Assembly: GCA_036277075.1 (NCBI GenBank)
Contig: DASUNQ010000366.1
Location: forward strand, 1-14,527
Direction: 5' to 3'
Origin: DASUNQ01 sp036277075
GTDB lineage: Bacteria; Acidobacteriota; Thermoanaerobaculia; Multivoradales; UBA5704
Length of the DNA: 14,527 nucleotides
Position numbers and translations under genes: made by a program. Positions 1 through 7,253 of this stretch are shown in pieces. How positions within the stretch are numbered: position 1 is the first letter of the stretch; each line of letters begins with the position of its first letter. Below the pieces are notes generated by a model. It saw only the letters and a list, made by a program, of their open reading frames with translations, ran no database searches and had not been told where the DNA came from.

Positions 1-310
1 CCGAGGGCTCGGGGATGCTGATCGGCGCCTCGCCCTTGGCGAAGCGGTAGGCGCCGCGGGGATCGTTGCCGCCCGCGTAGTCGACGAAGCGGATGCTGGC
101 GTCGAAGGAGAGGCCTGTGTGCAGGTGGGTGGTGCCGAAGAGAGCCTGGCGCTTGGGGTTGTAGCCGCTGCAGCGCGGCCGGTCCTCGGTGATCTCGAAG
201 GGAGGGTTCGCCGGCGGCTGCGCGACGTCGGCGAAGCTCAGCGCGGCGAAGACGAAGACGCCGGTTGCGGCCAGACGAGAGACAAAGCCTACGCTCCGTG
301 ACGACTGCAT
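1..310 (-). CDS. DUF3604 domain protein, secreted, 5' part only
   Basis: The first 103 codons of a gene that continues beyond the left edge. Translation from the ATG at 310 gives a positively charged start and a hydrophobic stretch (residues about 12-27, ATGVFVFAALSFADVA), a likely Sec signal peptide, so the product is probably exported. Residues about 52-63 read ALFGTTHLHTGL, followed by SFDA and later AYRFAKGE. This layout (FGxxHxHTxxSxDA, then a YRFAkGE segment) is the recognisable N-terminus of DUF3604 proteins, whose paired histidines resemble a PHP-type metal site. The biochemical role of the family is not established to my knowledge. The ribosome site is weak (a G-run just before ATG). 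The gene diverges from nuoB, with 182 bp between the two starts. Family call fairly sure; function unknown. Confidence 0.8.
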   Translation of the reverse strand, partial: MQSSRSVGFVSRLAATGVFVFAALSFADVAQPPANPPFEITEDRPRCSGYNPKRQALFGTTHLHTGLSFDASIRFVDYAGGNDPRGAYRFAKGEAPISIPEPS

Positions 311-427
311 AGGTCCCCCCACGTCCCGCTAGGCGGGCAGATCAAAGAATTTTCGCGAGAGGGTAGCAGAGCGCTTGCGCGATGTCGATAGCAACGGGAT
401 GCAGCGCCGGCACGACGCCGCGGCGAG

Positions 428-448
428 CTTGTGACTGCCAGTCACAAG
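428..448. promoter_or_regulatory. Perfect 8+8 palindrome, candidate operator
   Basis: CTTGTGAC (428-435) is the exact reverse complement of GTCACAAG (441-448), with TGCCA between. It covers the predicted -35 box and most of the spacer of the nuo promoter, so a protein bound here would compete with RNA polymerase. The half-sites TGTGA/TCACA recall CRP/FNR-family sites, but they are seven bases apart instead of the usual six, so I do not assign it to that family. It could also form a hairpin if transcribed from further upstream. Confidence 0.45.
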
Positions 449-457
449 TGCTACGAT
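429..457 (+). promoter_or_regulatory. Candidate promoter of the nuoB-CD-I cluster
   Basis: A sigma70-like arrangement: -35 TTGTGA (429-434), a 17-base spacer, and -10 TACGAT (452-457). The -10 is preceded by TGC, an extended -10 element. Each hexamer matches consensus at four of six positions. Predicted transcription start is near 464, leaving a leader of about 30 nt with the AGGA ribosome site (480-483) nine bases before the nuoB ATG. The -35 and most of the spacer lie inside a palindrome annotated separately. Inferred by eye. Confidence 0.45.
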
Positions 458-492
458 GACCGCCCGCCCCGGCGGGGGGAGGACGGGCCGCC

Positions 493-1017
493 ATGATCGG
501 TGAGAGCTGGGTCAGCACGAAGTTCGAGAACCTCGAGGATTGGGCGCAGCGCAACTCCTTCTGGCCCTTCCCCTTCGGCACCGCCTGCTGCGCCATCGAG
601 TTCATGTCGACGGTGTCGTCGCACTACGACGTCTCGCGCTTCGGCGCCGAGGTCGTCCGCTTCTCGCCGCGGCAGAGCGACGTGCTGCTCGTCGCCGGCA
701 CGATCAACGACAAGATGGCGCCCGTGCTCAAGCGGATCTACGACCAGATGGCCGATCCCAAGTGGGTCATCTCGATGGGCGCCTGCGCCTGCTCCGGAGG
801 CTTCTACCGGGCCTACCACGTGATGCAGGGCATCGACGAGATCATCCCGGTGGACGTCTACGTCCCGGGCTGCCCGCCGACGCCCGAGGGGCTGATCTAC
901 GGCATCCTCCAGCTCAAGGAGAAGGTGGTGCGCGACCGCCGGCGGCTCCGCGGCGCCAAGGCCCCGGAGGAGCCGGTGGGGGAGGCGGCGCCGCGTGGCG
1001 ACGCTGACGCCGCCTAG
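493..1017 (+). CDS. nuoB: NADH-quinone oxidoreductase subunit B
   Basis: 174 residues. NuoB is the peripheral-arm subunit carrying iron-sulfur cluster N2, the last electron carrier before quinone. The four N2 ligands are visible: C32 and C33 in TACCAIE, C98 in GACACSGG and C127 in PGCPP. Spacings of 65 and 29 residues match those of characterised NuoB proteins. The protein starts only about 30 residues before the CC pair, so it lacks a long N-terminal extension. The C-terminus after about residue 150 is a variable charged and alanine-rich tail. Start: ATG at 493 with AGGA nine bases upstream. It is first in its cluster; nuoA, normally directly upstream, is absent, and a divergent DUF3604 gene is there instead. 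Its 3' end overlaps nuoCD by 23 bp. Confidence 0.97.
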   Translation: MIGESWVSTKFENLEDWAQRNSFWPFPFGTACCAIEFMSTVSSHYDVSRFGAEVVRFSPRQSDVLLVAGTINDKMAPVLKRIYDQMADPKWVISMGACACSGGFYRAYHVMQGIDEIIPVDVYVPGCPPTPEGLIYGILQLKEKVVRDRRRLRGAKAPEEPVGEAAPRGDADAA

Positions 1018-2704
1018 CGCTCCGGCGGCGGCGCTCGAGCGCTTCCCGGCGGAGCTCGTGCGGCCGGAGGAGGGGAGCGACCTCCCGACCTGGATCGTGC
1101 GGCGCGAGGGGCTGGTCGAGGTGGCGCGCGCCCTGCGCGACGATCCCGAGACGCCGTTCGACCTCCTCGCCGCCCTCTGCGGCGTCGATTACCCGGAGCG
1201 CCCGGACGGCGAGGGGGGCCGCTTCGAGGTCGTCTACCACCTCTACTCGGTCCCGCGCGGCGAGCGCGTGCGCCTCAAGGTGCCGGTGCCGGAGAGCGAT
1301 CCGGCCGTGCCGTCGCTCACCGGCCTCTGGAAGGCCGCCGACTGGCACGAGCGCGAGCTCTGGGACATGTTCGGGATCCGCGCCGAGGGACACCCGAACC
1401 TCCGCCGCATCCTCTGCCACGAGGCCTTCCAGGGTCACCCGCTGCGCAAGGACTACGACGCGGCGCGGCGCTGGATCCTGACCGAGGACAAGATCTACCA
1501 GCCCAGGTTCGACCTGCCCGAGGGGGGCGACGACCTCTTCGAGCGGATGACCGTCAACATCGGCCCCTCGCACCCGGCGATGCACGGCACCTTCCGGCTG
1601 ATGGCGGTGCTCGACGGCGAGACGATCGTCGCCTCCGACGTCGAGATCGGCTACCTCCACCGCTGCTTCGAGAAGATGTCGGAGACCCACACCTGGCAGC
1701 AGGTGATCCCCTACACCGACCGCCTCAACTACTGCTCGTCCTTCATCAACAACGTCGCCTACTGCCGGGCGGTGGAGAAGCTGCTCGGAGTCGAGGTGCC
1801 GCCGCGCGCGGTGTGGGCGCGGACCATCCTCTCCGAGCTGTCGCGGGTCATGGACCACTGCGTCTGCAACGGCACGACGCTGGTCGACGCCGGGGCTCTG
1901 ACCAACTTCTGGTACCTCTTCCAGCCGCGCGAGGAGATCTACGGGCTGCTCGAGGCCTGCTCGGGCGCGCGCCTGACCGTCTCCTACGGGCGGATCGGCG
2001 GCCTGGCGCAGGACCTGCCGCCCGATTTCGTGCCCCGCTGCCGGCGGCTGCTCGAGATCGTGCCGCCGTTCGTCGAGGACGTCGAGAAGCTGGTCGATGG
2101 CAACCGCATCTGGCTCGACCGGGCGGTGGGCGTCGCCGCGATCGGCGGCGCCGAAGCGGTCAACTGGGGCTGGACGGGGCCCTGCCTGCGCGCCTCGGGG
2201 GTGGGCTACGACGTCCGCCGCGCCCACCCCTACGACCTCTACGACACGCTCGACTGGGAGGTGCCGGTCCTCTACGGCGGCGACGTCTACGACCGCTACC
2301 GCATCCGCATGCTGGAGATCCGCGAGTCGCTCAAGATCGTCCGCCAGCTCCTCGACCGCGGCATGCCGGAGGGCCCCTTCATCGTCGACGACCCGCACGT
2401 CGCGCTGCCGCCCAAGGAGGCCGTCTACAACCAGATGGAGTCCATGATCTACCACTTCAAGCTGATCATGGACGGCATCACGGTGCCGCCGGGGGAGGTC
2501 TACACGGCGACCGAGGGGGCCAACGGCGAGCTCGGCTTCTACGTCATCAGCGACGGCACGCACAAGCCCTACCGCAACCACTGCCGCGCGCCCTGCTTCC
2601 CGATCTTCTCGGCCTTCTCGCGGCTGATCGAGGGGGGCTCGGTCTCGGACGCGATCGTCTCGCTCGGCGGCCTCAACGTCATCGCCGGGGAGCTGGAGCG
2701 GTGA
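995..2704 (+). CDS. nuoCD: NADH-quinone oxidoreductase, fused subunits C and D
   Basis: 569 residues; the C (30/49 kDa-type) and D subunits are joined in one chain, as in E. coli. The NuoC part (about 1-165) has the signature WHERELWDMFGI (117-128) and GHPLRKDY (147-154). The NuoD part (about 180-569) has GPSHPAMHG (190-198), EIGYLHR (217-223) and PYTDRLNYCSS (239-249). These carry the conserved histidine and tyrosine that line the quinone site in complex I. The usual D in DRLDY is N here. The end, GGLNVIAGELER, corresponds to the conserved NuoD C-terminus. The start is GTG at 995 inside the nuoB tail, with GGAGG (981-985) nine bases upstream. The stop overlaps the nuoI GTG (GTGA), implying translational coupling. 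A fused chain supports stable assembly of the Q-module. Confidence 0.96.
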   Translation: MATLTPPSAPAAALERFPAELVRPEEGSDLPTWIVRREGLVEVARALRDDPETPFDLLAALCGVDYPERPDGEGGRFEVVYHLYSVPRGERVRLKVPVPESDPAVPSLTGLWKAADWHERELWDMFGIRAEGHPNLRRILCHEAFQGHPLRKDYDAARRWILTEDKIYQPRFDLPEGGDDLFERMTVNIGPSHPAMHGTFRLMAVLDGETIVASDVEIGYLHRCFEKMSETHTWQQVIPYTDRLNYCSSFINNVAYCRAVEKLLGVEVPPRAVWARTILSELSRVMDHCVCNGTTLVDAGALTNFWYLFQPREEIYGLLEACSGARLTVSYGRIGGLAQDLPPDFVPRCRRLLEIVPPFVEDVEKLVDGNRIWLDRAVGVAAIGGAEAVNWGWTGPCLRASGVGYDVRRAHPYDLYDTLDWEVPVLYGGDVYDRYRIRMLEIRESLKIVRQLLDRGMPEGPFIVDDPHVALPPKEAVYNQMESMIYHFKLIMDGITVPPGEVYTATEGANGELGFYVISDGTHKPYRNHCRAPCFPIFSAFSRLIEGGSVSDAIVSLGGLNVIAGELER

Positions 2705-3339
2705 CCGCGCCCGCACGCCACCCGACCGCGCCGCGCCCGTACCGGCCGACGCTTGCCGAGCGGCTCTACCTGCCGCTCATCCCCGGCCTCCTGGTGACGC
2801 TGCGGCACTTCCTGCGCAACGTCCTCGGGCGCGGCAAGATGTACACCATTCAGTACCCGGAGGAGCGGCGCGCCTACGGCCACCGCTTCCGCGGCCACCA
2901 CATCCTGACCACCCGGCCCGACGGCTCGGTGCGCTGCGTCGCCTGCTACCTCTGCGCCTGGGCCTGCCCGGCCGAGTGCATCCAGATCGAGGCCGCCGAG
3001 CACCCCGACGTCAACATCGAGAAGTACCCGGTCGTCTACGAGATCGACATGCTGCGCTGCATCTTCTGCGGCTACTGCGTGGACGCCTGCCCGGAGGAGG
3101 CCATCATCATGTCGAACAACTACGACATGGCCTACTTCAACCGCGAGCAGTCGATCGTCGGCAAGGAAGACCTGATGAAGCCGTTCACGTTCGACGAGCG
3201 CCAGCTCGGCTACCGCCCGCGCTACCCGGAGGAGGACGCGCAGCGCTCCCGCATGCGGCGCGAGGCGTTCTCGATCGTCGAGGCGGCGCGCCAGGCCAAG
3301 GAGCGCGAAGAGCTGGCGGCGCGGCAGCAGGGCGCGTAA
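2701..3339 (+). CDS. nuoI: NADH-quinone oxidoreductase subunit I (2x[4Fe-4S])
   Basis: 212 residues from the GTG at 2701, which overlaps the nuoCD stop. Two ferredoxin-type motifs are intact: C79, C82, C85, C89-P and C120, C123, C126, C130-P. They bind clusters N6a and N6b, which relay electrons towards NuoB. Residues about 18-42 form the amphipathic helix typical of NuoI, which lies on the membrane surface. After the second cluster motif comes the conserved MSNNYDMAYFNRE-type segment, then a charged, probably helical tail (about 178-212). NuoI normally follows nuoH; here nuoH is missing and nuoI follows nuoD directly. It is last in the cluster; downstream is a repeat-filled intergenic region and a convergent gene. 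In complex I lacking NuoEFG, this subunit is the expected entry point for electrons from ferredoxin (family knowledge). Confidence 0.96.
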   Translation: MTAPARHPTAPRPYRPTLAERLYLPLIPGLLVTLRHFLRNVLGRGKMYTIQYPEERRAYGHRFRGHHILTTRPDGSVRCVACYLCAWACPAECIQIEAAEHPDVNIEKYPVVYEIDMLRCIFCGYCVDACPEEAIIMSNNYDMAYFNREQSIVGKEDLMKPFTFDERQLGYRPRYPEEDAQRSRMRREAFSIVEAARQAKEREELAARQQGA

Positions 3340-3461
3340 CGGCGCCAATCGCCGGTCGCGAGCTTCCGATCGTCCCGCGTTTGGGCCCCCAACGCGCCGA
3401 GCTTTACGCCCAGCGGTCCGAGAGTTACTCCAAACCGCCCGAGAGTTACTCCTAACGGCCG

Positions 3462-3480
3462 CCGTTCGGGCCCCAAACGG
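3462..3480. terminator. Hairpin within the 21-bp array, possible terminator
   Basis: CCGTTCGG (3462-3469) pairs with CCAAACGG (3473-3480) around a GCC loop, with one mismatch. It lies about 120 nt past the nuoI stop. No T-run follows, so intrinsic termination is uncertain. A weaker stem of the same kind occurs at 3376-3396. Confidence 0.3.
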
Positions 3481-3509
3481 GCCGTGATCCGGTCCAAACG
3501 CACCGCGAT

Positions 3510-3538
3510 CCACCCCAAACGCGAGCCGTTTGGAGTGG
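3510..3538. terminator. Strong 12-bp hairpin in the array, possible bidirectional terminator
   Basis: CCACCCCAAACG (3510-3521) pairs with CGTTTGGAGTGG (3527-3538) at 11 of 12 positions around a CGAGC loop. It results from one array unit (from about 3525) being inverted relative to its neighbours. Lying between convergent genes, it could stop transcription from both sides, although there is no T-tract. Confidence 0.35.
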
Positions 3539-3669
3539 GTTCGCGCCGAGATGGACCCCCAAACGGCGGCCGCTGGGAGATTTCTGTCCGAGATTTACGC
3601 TCAGCAGTCCGAGGATTACGCCCCGCGGTCCGAGAGCTACTCCCATCGCCGGACGATTTCAGCCTCCCG

Positions 3670-4110
3670 TTACAGGGGGCGGCCGATCGAGAGCAGGAAG
3701 CCGTCGGGGTCGGCGACGGTGAGCTCGCGCAGGCCCCAGGAGCGGTCGGTGGGCTCCTCGGTCAGGGTGCCGCCGGCGGCGCGGATGCGCGCGGCGAGCG
3801 CGTCGACGTCCTGGGCGGTGTCGCAGTGGAGCCGGATGCCGACGCCCTTCGTGCGGTCGCGCCCCTTCTTCCAGTCGTCCTGCGTCAGGTAGAGCTCGCA
3901 GTCCCCGGCGCGGAGCTGCACGCCCTGCAGCGTGCCGCCGGCCTCCCAGTGCTCCCCCTCGACGAACCCCAGGGCGTCGCGGTAGAAGGCGAGGCTCTTG
4001 GCGATGTCGTTGACGGTCAACGTCGGCGTCACCGTGCGAAGCCGCAGCGTCTCGGGCTGGCGGCGCTCGCGGTGGGCGGAACTCCCGCCATCCCCTCTCT
4101 CGTCGGCCAT
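3670..4110 (-). CDS. VOC family (glyoxalase / bleomycin-resistance fold) protein
   Basis: 146 residues. After a charged, poorly conserved N-terminus (1-25) comes one VOC module: a first beta-strand-helix TVTPTLTVNDIAKSLAFYRD, then LGF, and a C-terminal LTVADPDGFLLSIGRP. The latter matches the FxDPDGNxxxl ending of the family. Candidate metal-binding positions include H95 and E129, but this cannot be settled by eye. VOC proteins range from glyoxalase I to dioxygenases and resistance binders, so the substrate is unknown; the protein is probably cytosolic and dimeric. Start: ATG at 4110 with GGAGGG six bases upstream. A weak extended -10-like TGTTAGCGT (4138-4130) precedes it. It diverges from korA and converges on the nuo cluster; its position gives no functional hint. 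Confidence 0.85.
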   Translation of the reverse strand: MADERGDGGSSAHRERRQPETLRLRTVTPTLTVNDIAKSLAFYRDALGFVEGEHWEAGGTLQGVQLRAGDCELYLTQDDWKKGRDRTKGVGIRLHCDTAQDVDALAARIRAAGGTLTEEPTDRSWGLRELTVADPDGFLLSIGRPL

Positions 4111-4159
4111 GATGGACCCTCCGAAGGCGACGCTAACACGTCCGCGTCCGGCGGCCGGA

Positions 4160-4188
4160 ATGACACCGCCGCGGGGGTCTGTTACCAT
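4160..4188 (+). promoter_or_regulatory. Promoter of korA-korB
   Basis: -35 ATGACA (4160-4165, five of six matches to TTGACA), a 17-base spacer, and -10 TACCAT (4183-4188) preceded by TGT (extended -10). The predicted start near 4195 leaves a 5' leader of about 60 nt. The form closely matches the proposed nuo promoter (TGC-TACGAT, also a 17-base spacer), suggesting use of the same housekeeping sigma factor. Confidence 0.5.
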
Positions 4189-4196
4189 TTTCGGGT

Positions 4197-4216
4197 GCCC
4201 GGCTGGGGGGCCGGGC
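4197..4216 (+). other. GC-rich hairpin in the korA leader
   Basis: GCCCGGC (4197-4203) and GCCGGGC (4210-4216) are perfect 7-base inverted arms with loop TGGGGG. The hairpin begins almost at the predicted transcription start and ends 38 nt before the korA ATG. A 5'-terminal stem commonly protects mRNA from decay. No riboswitch family is recognised. Confidence 0.4.
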
Positions 4217-4254
4217 CCCCGCCTGTAGGCCTTACCCGACCGAGAAAGGACGGC

Positions 4255-6135
<1,881 letters not shown>

Positions 6136-6144
6136 CCAGAGCCC

Positions 6145-6164
6145 GGCGCGAAAGCCTTCGCGCC
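6145..6164 (+). other. Intercistronic hairpin between korA and korB
   Basis: GGCGCGAA (6145-6152) and TTCGCGCC (6157-6164) are perfect 8-base arms with loop AGCC. The stem ends one base before the korB ribosome site (AGGAG, 6166-6170). It could protect the 3' end of korA mRNA, cause partial termination, or tune korB translation. No T-run follows, so full termination is unlikely. Confidence 0.5.
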
Positions 6165-6177
6165 TAGGAGCCCGCCG

Positions 6178-7212
6178 ATGGCCGCCACGACCGCGACCCT
6201 GTCCAAGAAGGACTTCCAGACCGACCAGGAGGTGCGCTGGTGCCCGGGGTGCGGGGACTACGCGATCCTCTCGGCGGTGCAGCAGGTCTTCCCCGAGCTG
6301 GGCATCCCCAAGGAGCGCTTCGTGGTCGTCTCGGGGATCGGCTGCTCGTCGCGCTTCCCCTACTACATGGACACCTTCGGCTTCCACTCGATCCACGGCC
6401 GCGCGCCGGCGGTGGCGACCGGGCTCAAGATGGCGCGGCCGGACCTCGAGGTCTGGATCGCGACCGGCGACGGCGACGCGATGTCGATCGGCGGCAACCA
6501 CCTGATCCACACCCTGCGGCGCAACGTCGGGGTCAAGATCCTGATGTTCAACAACCGGATCTACGGCCTGACCAAGGGGCAGTACTCGCCGACCAGCGAG
6601 CTCGGCAAGCGGACGAAGTCGAGCCCGGCGGGCTCGGTCGACTACCCGTTCAACCCGCTGTCGCTGGCCCTCGGCGCCGGCGCCACCTTCGTGGCGCGCA
6701 CCGTCGACATCTTCCAGCAGCACCTCAAGGAGACCTTGCGGCGGGCGGCGCAGCACAAGGGGACGGCCTACGTCGAGATCTACCAGAACTGCAACATCTT
6801 CAACGACAAGGCCTTCACCTACATGACCGAGAGGGACGTGCGGGACGAGTCCACCCTCTACCTCGAGCACGGCAAGCCGATGGTCTTCGGCAAGGGGCGC
6901 GACAAGGGCATCCGCATGAACGGCACGCGGATGGAGGTGATCCACTTGGGCGACGGCCTCACCGAGGCCGACTGCCTGGTCTGGGACGAGTCGGACGAGA
7001 ACCCGGCCACGGCGTTCCTGGCGGCCCAGCTCCTGCCTCCCGATTTCCCGACGCCCGTCGGGGTGATCCGCGCCGTCGAGATGCCGAGCTACGAGCAGCG
7101 CGTCGTGGCGCAGATCCAGGCCGAGATCGACCGCCTCGGCGAAGGCAGCCTCGAAAAGCTCATCCGCTCCGGCGACACCTGGACGGTGCACCCGGACGGG
7201 CACGTGAGCTAG
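6178..7212 (+). CDS. korB: 2-oxoglutarate (2-oxoacid):ferredoxin oxidoreductase, beta subunit
   Basis: 344 residues. The beta subunit binds thiamine diphosphate and one [4Fe-4S] cluster that passes electrons to ferredoxin. Cluster ligands are visible: C22 and C25 in WCPGCGDY, C56 in GIGCSSR and C205 in QNCNIF, with spacing as in crystallised archaeal homologues. The ThDP/Mg motif runs from GDGDAMSIGGNH (97-108) to FNNRIYGLTKGQYSPTS (124-140). Start: ATG at 6178 with AGGAG eight bases upstream. It is the second gene of a two-gene operon with korA. No separate ferredoxin or delta subunit gene is adjacent, so a soluble ferredoxin encoded elsewhere is needed. It ends 31 bp from a convergent histidine kinase gene. 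Confidence 0.95.
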   Translation: MAATTATLSKKDFQTDQEVRWCPGCGDYAILSAVQQVFPELGIPKERFVVVSGIGCSSRFPYYMDTFGFHSIHGRAPAVATGLKMARPDLEVWIATGDGDAMSIGGNHLIHTLRRNVGVKILMFNNRIYGLTKGQYSPTSELGKRTKSSPAGSVDYPFNPLSLALGAGATFVARTVDIFQQHLKETLRRAAQHKGTAYVEIYQNCNIFNDKAFTYMTERDVRDESTLYLEHGKPMVFGKGRDKGIRMNGTRMEVIHLGDGLTEADCLVWDESDENPATAFLAAQLLPPDFPTPVGVIRAVEMPSYEQRVVAQIQAEIDRLGEGSLEKLIRSGDTWTVHPDGHVS

Positions 7213-7237
7213 TCGGCCGGCGGGTCGCGCCGCAGCG

Positions 7238-7253
7238 GCTGGCTCAGGCCAGC
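7238..7253. terminator. Hairpin at the korB / histidine kinase convergent junction
   Basis: GCTGGC (7238-7243) and GCCAGC (7248-7253) pair perfectly around TCAG. The stem starts 26 nt after the korB stop and includes the stop codon of the opposing kinase gene. It could act in both directions, but no T-tract is present. Confidence 0.3.

Larger units (their letters stand above)
3378..3652. repeat. Tandem array of degenerate 21-bp units
   Basis: The 330-bp gap between nuoI and the convergent VOC gene is almost filled by a tandem array. Units start at 3378, 3399, 3420, 3441, 3462, 3483, 3504, then about 3525 (23 bp), 3548, 3569, 3590, 3611 and 3632. The step is 21 bp except for one 2-bp slip. 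One subtype begins GAGnnTTACnCC (3399, 3420, 3441, 3590, 3611, 3632). The other has CCCCAAACG in its second half (3462, 3483, 3504, 3548). Both align in phase (compare GAGAGTTACTCCAAAC with GAGATGGACCCCCAAAC), so they share an origin. Because 21 is a multiple of three, several frames stay open and give heptad peptides such as LGVTLGR and SESYS. These have no good start signals, and I do not call them genes. No spacers, so not CRISPR. Confidence 0.75.

Noticed and set aside
119..301. Small plus-strand open frame near the left edge
   Set aside because: Antisense to the DUF3604 N-terminus, which has a signal peptide and family motif on the other strand.
428..448. Canonical CRP/FNR binding site upstream of nuoB
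   Set aside because: Half-sites TGTGA and TCACA are separated by seven bases, not the standard six, and TTGAT-type FNR halves are absent. Kept only as an unassigned palindrome.
914..2716. 600-codon open frame antisense to nuoCD
   Set aside because: Mirror of a strongly conserved gene; low-complexity composition and no domain.
3222..3646. Minus-strand open frames giving heptad peptides (GVTLGxx, GVxLGxx) across the nuoI end and the intergenic array
   Set aside because: Openness follows from the 21-bp period, which preserves frame. No ribosome sites, and one frame runs into the conserved nuoI gene.
3378..3652. CRISPR array
   Set aside because: Units are contiguous 21-mers with no unique spacers, they are degenerate, and no cas genes are nearby.
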